A stretch of 64,000 nt of DNA from NCBI GenBank assembly GCA_004194705.1, contig SADC01001246.1, forward strand, positions 319,086-383,085, read 5' to 3'. The translations under genes and the position numbers were made by a program. Shown piece after piece: positions 11,575 through 22,849 of the stretch. The first letter of the stretch is position 1. The number at the start of each line of letters is the position of its first letter. The notes below the pieces were generated by a model. It saw only the letters and a program-made list of their open reading frames with translations, was not told the origin of the DNA and ran no database searches. This DNA is from Ditylenchus dipsaci. Taxonomy: Eukaryota; Nematoda; Chromadorea; Rhabditida; Anguinidae.

Positions 11575-11642
11575 ACTAGCATAACAATGGTAGTGCCCTA
11601 CCATCGTGATCATTGCAACAACATTTAAGCCTCTTAATCATA

Positions 11643-12413
11643 CAGGGTGGGCCAATTTTTCGACCACATTTGTTTTGGCCATAACTTTTGAAATTTGCGA
11701 TCTTTTTTTTTGACTGACCATTTATTCGAAAGCCCTTTCTTTGCCATTTCGTTAAAAAAAAAGAACGCGTCGATGTCATTAAAAATCACCGACATATGGC
11801 TGTTTTTTTGTGAAGGCATCGATTTTTGACTGTTTATCTATCACTTTCATAGCTTCATACACTTTCATCGAAAACAATTCTGAAGCACATTTTTATTCGT
11901 AACAAATCATAACATCCAAAACAACACAATGACAAATACTCAATTAACATTTGCAAAAGTTTGCTCCACACTTCTGCCACCAACTGCAATGCACCGGTTG
12001 AGACGCTGTTCATAGGCTTGAACTAATCGGTCAATCAGCTGCTGAGGCAAATCTCGAAAGGCATTTTGAATTCTTCTCGTCAGTTCATTCAAGTCGTTGA
12101 TAGGAGTTCGGTACACTTGACTCTTGATCCAGCCCCACAGAAAGAAGTCACAGGGAGTCATTGGAATAAGTGATTGAAATAAGTCATTGTGATTGGAATA
12201 AGGCATCTAAAAATTGACAAAATGGTGAAAATCTATGCCTTCACAAAAAACAGCTATATGTCGGTGATTTTTAATGATTATAATTTTTAATCTTTTTTTA
12301 AACGAAATGGCAAAGAAAGGGCTTTCGAATAAATGGTCAGTCGAAAAAAAAAGACCGCAAATTTCAAAAGTTATGGCCAAAACAAATGTGGTCGAAAAAA
12401 TTGGCCCACCCTG
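11643..12413. mobile_element. Internally deleted mariner-like element, TA target
   Basis: The perfect-looking ends CAGGGTGGGCCAATTTTT and its complement are both flanked by TA. The ends extend through CGACCACATTTGTTTTGGCC. The 771-bp length is shorter than a full mariner (about 1.3 kb), and only the 3' part of a transposase is retained (11940-12206). Confidence 0.82.
11940..12206 (-). pseudogene. Mariner transposase C-terminal fragment
   Basis: The frame contains PCDFFLWGWIKSQVY followed by a helical tail (LNELTRRIQNAFRDLP, AYEQRLNRCIAVGG). This is the classic C-terminal end of mariner transposases, including the last catalytic Asp of the DDD triad in PCDFF. The N-terminal helix-turn-helix and the first two catalytic residues are gone. 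The 33 nt at 12144-12176 are identical to a piece of the neighbouring MULE gene (13365-13397), an unexpected sharing between unrelated transposases. Confidence 0.75.
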
Positions 12414-12707
12414 TATTTTGAGATGTTCAACGATATTTAATGACAATTGTAATATCATTTAAAGTCTTGATATACTCTTGTCTTATGATTGTACGATTGT
12501 ATAAGACTTTCGTGTATTTAGACCGAAATTTTTTAAAGAAAATTATACTAATTATAAAAACTTTGTTACAATCGAAACTTAAGGTCAACTTAGTTACGTG
12601 CCGAATTTCATTATACCAACCTCTTCCAAAAAAACAGTTAAACCATTTTTCGTGTCTTTTAGATCCTTAAAAGTTTGGAAAACTATAGTTTGCAAAAGCA
12701 TCAAATT

Positions 12708-15249
12708 GGCAACCGGACAAAATCGGTTTTTAAAAGTATTTGTCGCGCGACAAAACATTTTTAAAAAGTATTTGTCGCGCGACAAAAACGACTTTTTTCC
12801 GAATTTGTCGCGCGACAATAAAGACTTTTTCCCGAATTCGTCGCGCGACAAAAACGACTTTTTTTCGTCATTGTCGCGCGACAAAAATGGTTTTTTCACG
12901 GTTTTATCGCACGCCACAAAGGGTTTTCCACTATTTAATTCTTCATATTTTGCTCAAACTTAGTTATCAAGTCGAAATTTCTTAAAATCAGCCCTTTCGG
13001 TAATAATTAGCGATAAAGGATTAAAATGCCTAATTACGCTTTTCAACTTTATTTTTCTAACCATCTGGTAACAACAATGAGCTAAACATTTTACGTAACA
13101 TAAATCGAATTATTCCTGATCTTCCTCCTCTTTATCATCACTCCACACATCCACGTCTGGATTTTGGCCGTTCGCAAAGAAAAGCGCATCTTGGATTGAT
13201 TTGAGGAAGTCGATCACATCTTCGTAAAAGGGCTCTTCTATTTCGAATTTTCTTCTCTCATTCCAAGCTCTGACCAGACCATGGACTTGCTCCTCTGACT
13301 CTAACTAGAAGTGGCCCTTGTACTGCTTATTCCACGATTCAACTGCGTTGTTGGAGACAGGCCTGAAGTCACAGGGAGTCATTGGAATAAGTGATTGGAA
13401 TTTGTCGCGAATGTGATCGTGTATGTTCCACTCATTGAAAGGAAAGCGCGCTGGCCTTGGATTGTTTATAGACCCTTGGTAAATGTAATTCTTTTAAACA
13501 TAATCTAGGAAGGCTAGAAAAATGGTTATTGCAATAAACCTCAAATTATTTAAGCTAACCTGAAACCTTTTCTCCATCATTCTCATGAGCTATCTGCAGC
13601 ATTAAAAGTCCTTCATATTCTTTGATCAAAGCGACGAAACCCATAGGAACATCCTGAGCTGGCAAGTAAGCAAGTTTTGAGAACAATATGATCCACTCTT
13701 TTAATTCCACATTGCCGTAGAAATGGGCAAGTCCATGTCTTCTGGCCCATTTCTGGATAGATTGCGATAGATGAAAGATGCACTTGATAGCCGAAGCTTG
13801 AGGAGAAATCGACTTTATTGCAGAGCTTGGAGCCTTCTCGAAATCTAGATATTATTAGCTGATAAAGTAATAAATGCTTATTGATTGAAAACAAAACCTG
13901 ACACGAAAGCCTGCAGACTATAAGAAATTTCAGGATAGCAAAACAGTTCTCTGAAGACGCGATCATACGTCTCCTCATCTTTCTTGACCATCCAAGCAAA
14001 CCCCACAACAAGAAAGCGATCATCAATAAAGGCATGGACAGTAAACATCTGAAAATGAACCATAAAATACGGTTCTATTATTAGTAATTACCTGGTAAAA
14101 ACCCCTTGGAGCTTTTGTGTATTGAGCATCAAATCCGACTAGTCGTGTGCGTCTTAGCAAGTTATGCCCATATTCAGACATCCAGACAACGATCCATGGC
14201 AGATCTAAAAGATACTACTTTCACACTCTTTACTGTAATTTAAACTACCTGGCTCAGATCTTCTTGAGTCGTATCGAAGAAATTGATGTCCATCATAAGT
14301 GAGCTGTACTTCAGCAGGGATGACCATTTCTTTTAACTTCTTCGTATCAACAGTGCTCATATTAATCTTGTACTTTTTTCACTGTAGCTGTCGCTTGACA
14401 CTAGAGTCCTTTGGCAAAACTGCAAGAAGATCCCTTCCAGCCCCTCTTTTGACCACGCGTAAAGCAGACTTTGTTTTTGTAGTGGGCGATGCTTCAACAA
14501 TATTCATACCTCTTGCTAGTCGTTGTTTTTTCTGAAGCAGCAATAAATGTGAGAAGTAGATTAGAGTAATAAGATGAATCATCAAACCTCGAATTCAAGC
14601 ACCTTACTATTGTGAAAATGGTCCTTCGTGACATAGAAGTATCTGTCTGAATTTCTGGCAAACCCCTTGCCCTTGCAATCCTTCTTTTGCCCATTAACAA
14701 CGGTCCTCTTACGGTTGCAGCAGAAATACTTCAAACCTTCGATTTTCGCACTGACTTAAAAAAAAGAATGGAATAAATCCATGAATTACTAAGAAATACC
14801 GACCGATCTGAAAGTGTATGAAAAATCATTGACCCAGATAACGCGTTTGCCTGTTCTGCTGACTTCTTCATGATCTATTGGGTGTCTTGCCATATAGCTT
14901 ACTTCTTCGTTTTCCGAATTACTAGACATCTTTGCTAACTATAAAATTATCACATAAGCTACGCAGTAAGAGATAAATAGCAATCAGGACGAAGAGCGAA
15001 GAAAATCAAGTAAGAACAAAAAACCGTCTGTGTTGTGCGACAAATTCGAAAAGAAAACGTTTGTGTCGTGCGACATATTCGGAAAAAACCGCTTTTGTCG
15101 CGCGACAAATCCGGAAAAAACCGTTTTTGTCGCGCGACAAAATGTGTAAAACCGTTTTTGTCGCGCGACATAACATGAACGACAAAAACGGAAAAAACCG
15201 TTTTTGTCGCGCGACGAATACTTTTAAAAACCGATTTTGTCCGGTTGCC
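12708..15249. mobile_element. Mutator-like (MULE) transposon with TCGCGCGA arrays
   Basis: The inverted ends GGCAACCGGACAAAATCGG / complement are flanked by ATCAAATT at 12700-12707 and 15250-15257 (8 bp seen; a ninth T may have been lost). Inside each end are arrays of the palindromic word TCGCGCGA set in units such as TTTGTCGCGCGACAAAAACG (12735-12900 and 15035-15220). The element carries one minus-strand transposase gene (13110-14929) with an N-terminal FLYWCH-like finger. At 2,542 bp it is close to a complete autonomous element. Confidence 0.88.
13110..14929 (-). pseudogene. MULE transposase with FLYWCH finger, one in-frame stop
   Basis: Spliced minus-strand gene starting at the ATG at 14927-14929. 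The N-terminal region (MSSNSENEEVSY) leads into a FLYWCH-like zinc finger (LKYFCCNRKRT ... CKGKGFARN ... KDHFHN), the usual DNA-binding module of animal MULEs. The MULE core follows: GFDAQYTKAP with the first catalytic Asp, FTVHAFIDDRFLVVGFAWM, SDFEKAP with the second Asp created across a splice junction, CIFHLSQSIQKWARRHGL, LPAQDVPMGF, and VSNNAVESWN with the catalytic Glu. Introns are 45-70 bp. An in-frame TAG at 13303-13305 (HF-stop-LES) interrupts the tail before the final 80 residues. The acidic C-terminus ends at 13110. Confidence 0.85.
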
Positions 15250-15257
15250 ATCAAATT

Positions 15258-15465
15258 TTATGCTGAGCATAAAAGTAATTTTTTTAACCACCCGTTAAAA
15301 AATTTATAAAGTAATTTTTAACCACCCGTTAAAAATTTATAAATGTGGAATTACGATGTGGAATTATAAAAAATTTAAATTAAAAATTTATAAGTTCATT
15401 TCAGAATTTTAGAATTTTTTTGCTCTTAATTGAATTTTTAAAAAAAACATGTTCAATTCACACAA
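15258..15465. other. AT-rich spacer with short tandem repeats
   Basis: TTTTTAACCACCCGTTAAAA is repeated twice at 15275-15340, followed by AT-rich sequence. No gene is seen. Confidence 0.4.
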
Positions 15466-15910
15466 GACAGGGTGTCCCACTAATTTTTCGTATTTTAAGA
15501 AGCCACTTAGATTACTTATTTTTGAGATAATTAATGAGACTCAACATGTCGACTTTAACAATCCAACGGAGACGAAGTTCATAGCTGTCGATGTTCTTGG
15601 TGACCATTTCTCAAGGCATTTATCGAAAGGTAGCCTCGATTCTTCTTCGGAGCTCAGTAAATTCGGCACAGGGCTCGTGTAGACTTAAGCCTTGACGTAG
15701 CTTCAAAGGAAGAAGTCGCAGAAAGCCAGATCGGGAGAATGAGGTGGCCAGACCCACACCATTGGCAATGCTATGTAGATTTGGAGCTGTTGCATGCCTT
15801 CCAAAGTTTTCATCTTTGTGTAATAGCAGCCTTGGGAGAAATTCCATGTGCGATTAGGGATACTCAGGAGAGAGGCGCCAAGGTGTTGATACCCGAAATT
15901 GGTCATAAGG
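15466..15910 (-). pseudogene. Second mariner-like remnant
   Basis: The segment opens with CAGGGTGTCCCACTAATTTT, a mariner-like end. On the minus strand it contains PPHSPDLAFCDFFL followed, in another frame, by a helical tail with ELRRRIEATFR. This is a frame-shifted C-terminal mariner transposase distinct from the 11.9 kb copy. The other end is missing. Confidence 0.65.
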
Positions 15911-16084
15911 AAAACGTACCCAAGTGGGGAAACTCAAAAAGGGGTACCCAGATGGATGGGTCTTTTGATGATCTTTGTCGCGTCCCAGTCATTGAACGCT
16001 TAATGTCCTTCTAGAGGTCTTTAGCATCTCCAATTTCACGGAGGCTCGCTTCTTTCGCTTTGCTTTGGTACTCATTGGCATTCA

Positions 16085-17200
16085 GTTTCGCAGCATAGCT
16101 AAATTTGGGTACATTTTCAGACTTTGGGGAGGGCTCAAATTAGAAAAAATACGGTACCTTACACACAAATCACTTGAAAGTGACTCTGGATGCATGAAAA
16201 AACATGCATACCAGAGTTTCTATATGCAGTAGGTCCCAGTATTCAAAACTATGTTCAACACCTTCCTTTTTGCCGAAAACCATTTCTTTTCGGCTTGAGT
16301 TCAGAATCCCCCCACGGGGAGTGATCAGACGGAAGAGATAACATCATAATCGTGTTTTTCGACCCTGATTTCCTGAGAAAGCCGGCTGTTTTTTTATTTC
16401 TGATGGTTTTTTAGTCAAAATTTCGAAAATTTGAATTGGCGCCTTTTGCATTTTAAAGGGATTAAGGGCTGTATTGGGGGGAAGGGAAAAAAGGGGCCAC
16501 TAATCATAAAGGGCCCACTAACAAGAAGATGTTGAACATAGTTTTGAATACTGGGGCCTATCGCATAAATAAACTCTGGTATGCATGCTTTTTCATGCAT
16601 CCAGAGTCACTTTCGAGTGATTTGTGTCTAAGGTATGTGGGTGTGCGCATCTCAACTCCAAGCCCCCAAGCCCCCTGCGCCCCCGAAGGGGCGCAGGGGG
16701 CTTGAGAGTTAGAGATGCGCGCACTCACTTACCTTAGACATGATTCGAGAAGTACTCTTGACCATAAAATGCATATAGAGTCTATTTTGCCACGGCCCAA
16801 GTTGAAAAACATGGTAAAGCAGCCAAAAAACACAATTTCTTTTTTTAATTATTTTTGATTTTCGCATAAAAGTGGCCCCCTTTTATTCCCTTCCCTCCCA
16901 ATACAGCCCTTAATCCCTTTAAAATACAAAAGGCGCAATTCAAATTTTCGAAATTTTGACTAAAAAACCATGATACCCCCCTGTGGATCGAAAAAATTTT
17001 TTTTTTTTCAGAAATAAAAAAACAGCCGGCTTTCTCAGGAAATCGGGGTCGAAAAACACGAATATGATGTTATCTCCTCCGTTTGATCACTCCCGTGGGG
17101 GGGGATTCGAACTGCAACCTTCTTTTCTGTTGAAGGCGTCATGATTCCGAGAAGTACTCTGACCATAAAATGCATATAGAGTCTATTTTTAAAGAAAGTC
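16085..17200. mobile_element. Foldback family, rearranged copy
   Basis: Two partial arms surround the shared core: ACCTTACACACAAATCACTTG at 16155, TTGAATACTGGGGCC at 16545, the GC-rich hairpin near 16665-16700 and CTTACCTTAGACATGATTC at 16727. The arms carry CCCCCCACGGGGAGTG at 16310 and the CCCGTGGGGGGGGAT complement near 17090. No clean target duplication could be found. Confidence 0.6.
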
Positions 17201-17457
17201 GTTGTGTAAATCAATTGCATTTACAAATTTCATTTTTCCGACTTCAAAAACGGGAAAAGGATGGCGCTGGCGTTCAACCTGGCGTTCATTAAACGCCTTG
17301 GAACAACGTAAAATCTAAACGACGGTGTAAAGCTTCGCGTTTGTAAAAGCTGACGTAAGAATAATCCTGCTTCCTATTCAAAAATTTTGAGAATCTTTAT
17401 CGCTTCCTTGATTGTCGAAGGGTAAATTTCATTAAATTTAGTTCTTCTCTTATATTA

Positions 17458-17693
17458 CCGTATTTTCTCTAATAAGCGCCCCGGGGCGCTTATTAGAGAG
17501 TGGCAATTTTTTCAAACTTTAAGTGGTCTGAAACTTCGGTTTTCATTAACTTTTTGAGCTCTGTAAAAAGTGCCTGTTAGATTTTTAAAATTCCTCGCAG
17601 GAACTTTTTACAGAGCTTAAAAAGTTAACGAAAACAGAAGTTTCAGAGCACTTGAAGTTAGGGGGGGGGGCGCTAATTAGAGAAAATACGGTA
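17458..17693. mobile_element. CCGTATTT element, word GGGGCGCTT
   Basis: Ends CCGTATTTTCTC / GAGAAAATACGG are flanked by TA. The left word forms a long palindrome around GCGCCCCGGGGCGC, and the right end has GGGGGCGCTAATTAGAG. The interior (GTTAACGAAAACAGAAG and its complement) is itself a hairpin and differs from the other copies. Confidence 0.8.
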
Positions 17694-17699
17694 TTACTA

Positions 17700-17979
17700 C
17701 ATCAGCCTTACTTTCTTCCTCATTCACGTGAGTTATCACACCTTCTGCAGTTATTTGTAATTAGAGTAATTGCTGAGTTCTGCGAAATTTTTTCTTGTTT
17801 ATCTGCCACAAAGCCGTTATTCGAAGTAATCGATTAAATGACATAACAGTCAGAACAGAAAATCGATGGACATAAAAATTGCAAAAACAATAGCGCACAC
17901 AGTTTCGCGACAAAACCAAGAATAAAATTTCTTTTAATTTCGTAAGACACAAAAAAAGTTGTATCCCATCCAGAACGTG
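17700..17979. other. Unassigned spacer
   Basis: Short open frames are present on both strands but none resembles a known protein, and no repeat structure was noticed. Confidence 0.3.
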
Positions 17980-18611
17980 TTTAAAAAAACGTACTAGGTT
18001 AACCGAAACTCGGCCAACATAGCCCTGCTTTACATTATATCAAGTATCAATTTGTTAGTCGGAACAATCTTCGAGTACACTTTCTTCATTTTTATTTAGT
18101 TCAAATCAACGAACTACTGCTCATATCTGCACTGAATCGATATACACTAAGTTTGTGTGTGTGAGTAAAACCACCCAACTTTTTTACAAAATAGAATAAG
18201 TTTTCACTTAGTTTTCGATCATTCTGAGTAAGATAGGAGAAAAAAACCAGTCAAAATAAACATTTTGCATTTCTCAAAATTTTTAGTTTTCGGATTTTTC
18301 GGGGTTTGCGAAAATTTTGCAATAACATTGTAATAGCATTACCTTATTATTACAATGACATTTTATGGCTATTTTCGAACATTTCAAGCAAAAATTGTAT
18401 TTTTATGCTCATTATATAACATTACTATGCCATTGCCAAAAAAAATTGCAAAACCCAAAAAATCCGAAAACCGAAAATTTTGAGAAATGCAAAATGTTTA
18501 TTTTGACTGGTTTTTTCTCCTATCTTACTCAGAATGATCGAAAATAAGTGAAAACTTATTTTATTTTGTAGAACGTTGGTTGGTTTTTCTTGCGCACACA
18601 AAGTCAGTGTA

Positions 18612-18854
18612 CCGTAATACCTCTATTAAACGGACACCCTCTAATAAACGGGCACCCTCAAGGACCTATATCTCAGCGCAAAAAAAAATTTTTTGCAAAT
18701 CTGTTTTTCGCGTTTCTTGATCACCTCGATCTTAGTTGATTCCGCTTTTTAGATTTTTTTGAGTACCCAAAAATCTCAAAATCAAAATATTTTTTTTTCG
18801 ATTTTTTAGGGTTGAAAATTAAACGGGCATGCCCGTTTAATAGAGGTTATACGG
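18612..18854. mobile_element. CCGTATTT-type element, word ACGGGC
   Basis: Ends CCGTAATACCTCTATTAA / complement, TA-flanked. The word ACGGGC(A) is found twice in direct order at the left (AAACGGACACC, AAACGGGCACC) and as the palindrome ACGGGCATGCCCGT at the right, i.e. the same four-word plan in reverse orientation. Confidence 0.8.
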
Positions 18855-18884
18855 TATATCAATTCAGTGCAGACCTGAACAGCA

Positions 18885-18954
18885 CAGTCCAACCCCGATA
18901 AGCCGACACCCTGAGTTCGGTTCCTTGGGGTGTCGGCTTATCGAGGTTCGACTG
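18885..18954. mobile_element. Short pogo-like MITE
   Basis: A hairpin: CAGTCCAACCCCGATAAGCC at the left pairs with the complement ending CGAGGTTCGACTG, followed by TA. The CAGTCGA...TCGACTG ends and TA target match pogo/Tigger-type elements. The left TA has decayed. Confidence 0.6.
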
Positions 18955-19129
18955 TAGTTAGTTGGTTTGAACTAAATAAAAATACACAAAGTGTACTCGA
19001 AGATTATTCCGACTAACAAATTGACACTTGATATAATGTAAAGCAGGGCTATGTTGGCCGAATTTCGACTAACCTAGTAAGTTTTTTTTCAAACTCGTTC
19101 CGGATAGGATAAAATATCTCTTACATCGA

Positions 19130-19560
19130 CTGCAAAAACGAAATGCTTATTCAACTGAGTGGAAAATGGAGGTTGTGAAGCATGCAAAATTGGTCTCCGT
19201 CCATTCGGCCAGCAAAAAAAATTCAATGTGGATCGAGCGACTTTCAGGGATTGGATCAAGAATGAAAATTCTTTAAGATCAAATAAATCTTTTTTCTGGC
19301 TTCGTTTAATTGTTTTCACTTAGCCGTCATCCCAGGAGGATGTACCAACTTCATACAAGTTTGTCATTCTATTTTAATTCGTTAAATCGATCATATTTAA
19401 ACTCTTCATTAGGCCCCGGATGTGGTGTGGGACCCTCCCATCAAGGTCAAGATTCAAGAGCTGTACAACAACTGGATGCTCAATTATGCTGACAAGAAGT
19501 GGACTGCCAATGGAAATCTACCACCGACATCAATGAACATCTGGTTGTAGGGGATTTGGC
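19130..19560 (+). pseudogene. Possible pogo/Tigger-type transposase remnant
   Basis: Broken frames read FNVDRATFRDWIKNENSLR (a helix-turn-helix-like segment) and, after a gap, KIQELYNNWMLNYADKKWT followed by NGNLPPTSMNIWL-stop. The order, an HTH then a W-rich segment, resembles the N-terminal half of pogo/jerky-type transposases. No catalytic domain follows. The assignment is tentative. Confidence 0.35.
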
Positions 19561-19619
19561 AGGTAATGCAGAGTTGCAAATGATCTGAGGCTCTGAGGCT
19601 GTTGGATGAGAAGTTTGTT

Positions 19620-19860
19620 GTCGAATATGAAAAGAATTCCATTTTGCAATAGGTTAATCATTTTTTCTGTGGCAAATTTACTTTTTTTTTGTAGCAAAAA
19701 TGTTTTTTTTTGTGGCAAATTTTTTCTGTAGCAAATTTACTTTTTGTGGCAAATTCATTTTGTAGCAAATTTACTTTTTTTTTGGCAAAATTATTTTCTA
19801 GGAAATTTACTTTTTTTCGTGGCAAATTTACTTTTTTGTGGCAAACCCGATTTTAGTCCG
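19620..19860. repeat. Solo array of TGGCAAATTTAC words
   Basis: TTTTTGTGGCAAATTTACTT and variants (GTAGCAAATTTACTT) repeat about nine times in one orientation with units of about 20-22 bp. It is of the same type as the subterminal arrays of the TIR elements, but no partner end was seen. Confidence 0.6.
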
Positions 19861-20099
19861 TCGCACATATACTTGAGGTAGTGTGCTCAATTATTCATCC
19901 TGAATTATCAAAACTTGTATTCTGAGTCTATGAAAGACTTGGACTTCATAAAAGAGAGGGGGATTAATTGCTGGTAAAGCTGCTGGGCTCTAGGTCTAAT
20001 CTAACACACACCCTGGCACTCTCTCGGTTGCTTCATTACTCAACAACCTCTGATGGATAAGTAATGAAATTGCGCAAGCTTACCGAATTTACTATCAAT

Positions 20100-20884
20100 C
20101 AGGGCTGGGCACGGGCCGGCCCGAGACCGGGCCGGCGCGGCCCGGGCGGGCCGAAGCTTGCGGCGGCCGGGCCTAAAAAAGCTCCGGCCCGGTTAGGCCC
20201 GGGTTAACTTCCAGACAACTGAAAGTTTCACTATTTCAAAGGAATTTTTTCACCGTTTAACATTTTTTGCATTCAAGCGCCCATTTATTATACATTTATT
20301 GCAATTGAATATTTCGAACTCCCAGGTTCGAATCCCAGTGGGTGCAAACCTTGTTTATCTTTCTTTTTTATTCCTTTAGATCCAACTTTTGGTGTCAAAA
20401 TGATCCTCAGGCTCTTGGCTATCTAAAAAGGTTATCATTGCAGCGTTTCACACCACTACAGCTCTTAGCTAAAAACTGTTAACGAATAAAAAAAGTTAAT
20501 TAATGACATTAAATGAAGCTTAAAGCACTAAATTATTTGATAATAAGGAGCGCACAAATTATTTCAATGGGTAGAAAAGCCATAAGAAACCAAGATGGCC
20601 CTAAGATAAGTAATAAAAAAAGTAAAGGAAAGTACTTCTGTAAAACAATGTAAGGAAGGCGCATAAAAAAATTTTCTAAGGCGAAAAGTTTTTTAAAAAG
20701 GCTTAAAATTTTAAAATATTGGTAAAAATTTTGAATTAAAATTTTTCGAAAATTTCGAATGAGAAAATTTTTCCGGGCTTTTCCGGGCCGGCCGGGCTGG
20801 GCCGGGCCTGACCCCTGTCCGGCCGGGCTTTTGAAAACGAGATCCGGGCCGGGCCTGCAAAATCAAGGCCCGTGCCCAGCCCTG
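20100..20884. mobile_element. hAT-like element with GGCCGGCCC words, 8-bp TSD
   Basis: The element runs from CAGGGCTGGGCACGGGCC to GGCCCGTGCCCAGCCCTG, with CTATCAAT duplicated at 20092-20099 and 20885-20892. The subterminal DNA is filled with CGGGCCGG/GGCCCGG words in both orientations. Only about 600 bp of AT-rich interior lies between, without transposase. Confidence 0.88.
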
Positions 20885-21049
20885 CTATCAATACAATGCA
20901 TGATGATAATTCTCTCAATCTTAGTCATATTTTGCTCCACCACTTTGAAAAGAGCAACACTTCAGTCCGCACGCTTTTGGATCTTAACGGGCTTTCTCTT
21001 GTGAAGAAAAGAGTGTTGGCCGAAATAGCCGGGTAGAAGTGGGATCTTC

Positions 21050-21145
21050 GGCTCAATTGCAGTTTAGGCATCCATAGAAAGTTTAGGCATCCATAAAAAG
21101 TTTAGGCATCCAATCAATACTTTAGGCATCCATAAAAAATTCGAC
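21050..21145. repeat. TTTAGGCATCCATAAAAAG tandem units
   Basis: Four units of about 19-20 bp begin TTTAGGCATCCAT. Another solo subterminal-type array. Confidence 0.6.
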
Positions 21146-21294
21146 CTTTTAGAAGAAGTCGAAAACCATTTTAAACCATTATTTTGCTATGAGAAACTAA
21201 AAAAGCAATTTCTATTGAGCTTTGAGCTGTAATGGGGTGGGAAGAAAATAATAAAAAGCCAATTATTTGAACCACTCTCTACCTAGTTTTTGGC

Positions 21295-21680
21295 TGTTTT
21301 ACCATGTTTTTTCAACTCGGGCCGTGGCAAAATAGACTTTATACGCATTATATGACAAGAGTGATTCTCGGAAGCATGTCTAAGGTAAGTGAGTGCGCGC
21401 ATCTCTACCTCTCAAGCCCCCTGCGCCCCTTCGGGGGCGCAGGGGGCTTGGGGGCTTGGAGTTGAGATGCGCACACCCACATACCTTAGACACAAATCAC
21501 TCGAAAGTGACTCTGGATGCATGAAAAGCATGCATACCAGAGTTTGTTTATGCGGTAGACCCCAGTATTCAGAACTATGTTCAACATCTCCATTTTTTTT
21601 GCAAGTTGGCCTCTTATTTAAGTGGCCCCTCTTTTGTCCCTTCCCCTCCCAATACAGCCCTTTGTCCCTTGTTGAATTAC
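21295..21680. mobile_element. Foldback core, solo copy
   Basis: The conserved core (CTAAGGTAAGTGAGTGCGCG, GC-rich hairpin, ACCTTAGACACAAATCACTC, TTCAACATCTCC) is present with little of the outer arms. Open frames across it are shadows that recur in every copy. Confidence 0.65.
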
Positions 21681-21771
21681 TTTTCTAGACTCTTTATGAC
21701 AAAAATATTACTTGAAATGGTTTCTGGACACTTTAAAAATTGTTAAACCGAAGTGAGTTTCCATGTGATTA

Positions 21772-21864
21772 CAGTCGACGCTCGATTCAAGCCTATTCAA
21801 GCCTAACCGTATGTTAAATCGAGCGTATGTTAAATTGGGCTTATGTTGAATCGAGCGTCGACTG
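21772..21864. mobile_element. Pogo-like MITE, TA target
   Basis: CAGTCGACGCTCGATTCAAG ... GAATCGAGCGTCGACTG forms a near-perfect inverted repeat of 93 bp flanked by TA. Internal words of GTATGTTAAATCGAGC are repeated. Confidence 0.78.
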
Positions 21865-22849
21865 TATTTGCTAATTGATTCCCAAGCTTAACATTTTTCA
21901 GTTCCTCCAAAACTCAGAGTGGTGGGGATTCAAAATACGAAGATCTAATTGGTTCATTTTTAGACAAAACGCTTAGATTTTTGAAAGATTCTTTTTCAAA
22001 ATTTCTGGATTTTTTTATTTTCGTGAAGTTTTCGACGGAATTTTTGTGCGAAAAATAAATTTTTAACAATAAACTCCATTTCAGCGGCTATTACACCGTA
22101 GCACGAAAAAGGATGCAGCATCAGATTGCACTATAAATATTTTTTCAACTTTTCAGTGTAAAATACAAACAATTATTAAGAAAAAAAACCCAATTCAGTA
22201 GTCAAACAAAAGTTTTATTAAAGATCCAAACAACATTCTCGACATCAAAACAGAATACTTCATCATCATACGAAAAATTACGCAAATAAGAGTTCTTATC
22301 AGAGCAGAGTGAGTGCGAAGTGACAAAACATACCGGGGGACGAATGGTCGAGCTGACAAGGTGCCAACTGACGAAAAATGAAATTTCGAGCTGACGAGGT
22401 TCTGGGGGTATAGTACAAGTGCTCCTTTTTTAGTCATTTTTTATTATTATTTGTTGGTCATAGTTGGACCCCGTACACAGTGTTTCAAAATTGTGTTTTA
22501 TTTTTGCCAACTTGAAAAAATCTAATTGGGGCGCGGTGAAATAACGGCCGCGGCGAAGTATGGTCCGGCGAAATCCTGTCACATACCGTACAAACCGGGT
22601 AGAAAATTTGAATACTAATTGCGATCAAATTTTTGCGGTCAAATTTGCTGAGAATCTCACTAGACTGGTCATTTCAGATTTTGGTTCTGATATTTTTTAG
22701 TTTCTATTTTTCGGTTGTTTTTTACTGTTTTGTTTGTGTTTTATTTTTGTCTATAGGTATGTTAGAAAGCGAGTAGATTTGTTCAGATAGCAAGTGGGTG
22801 GGTGAGAGGGTATCAGTAGAGTGGACAAGCGAGTCAGGTATGTATGGTA

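Larger units (their letters stand above)
17980..19090. repeat. Large inverted repeat with nested MITEs
   Basis: The arms start AGGTTAACCGAAACTCGGCC at the left and end GGCCGAATTTCGACTAACCT at the right. They pair for several hundred bases (CATAGCCCTGCTTTACATTA; CGGAACAATCTTCGAGTACAC; the CAGTCAAAATAAACATTTTG inner arms at 18250 and 18500). The right arm is interrupted by a CCGTATTT-type element (18612-18854) and a pogo-like MITE (18885-18954). Confidence 0.7.

Noticed and set aside
12720..15230. Regularly spaced repeats considered as a CRISPR array
   Set aside because: The spacers are not unique and the words occur at both ends of a transposon in inverted orientation; the genome is eukaryotic.
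21389..21688. Open frame starting MSARIS... recurring at 44626 and, reversed, at 49038
   Set aside because: It is a shadow of the foldback core. The same translation appears in other copies with frameshifts and crosses a GC hairpin; no protein constraint is visible.
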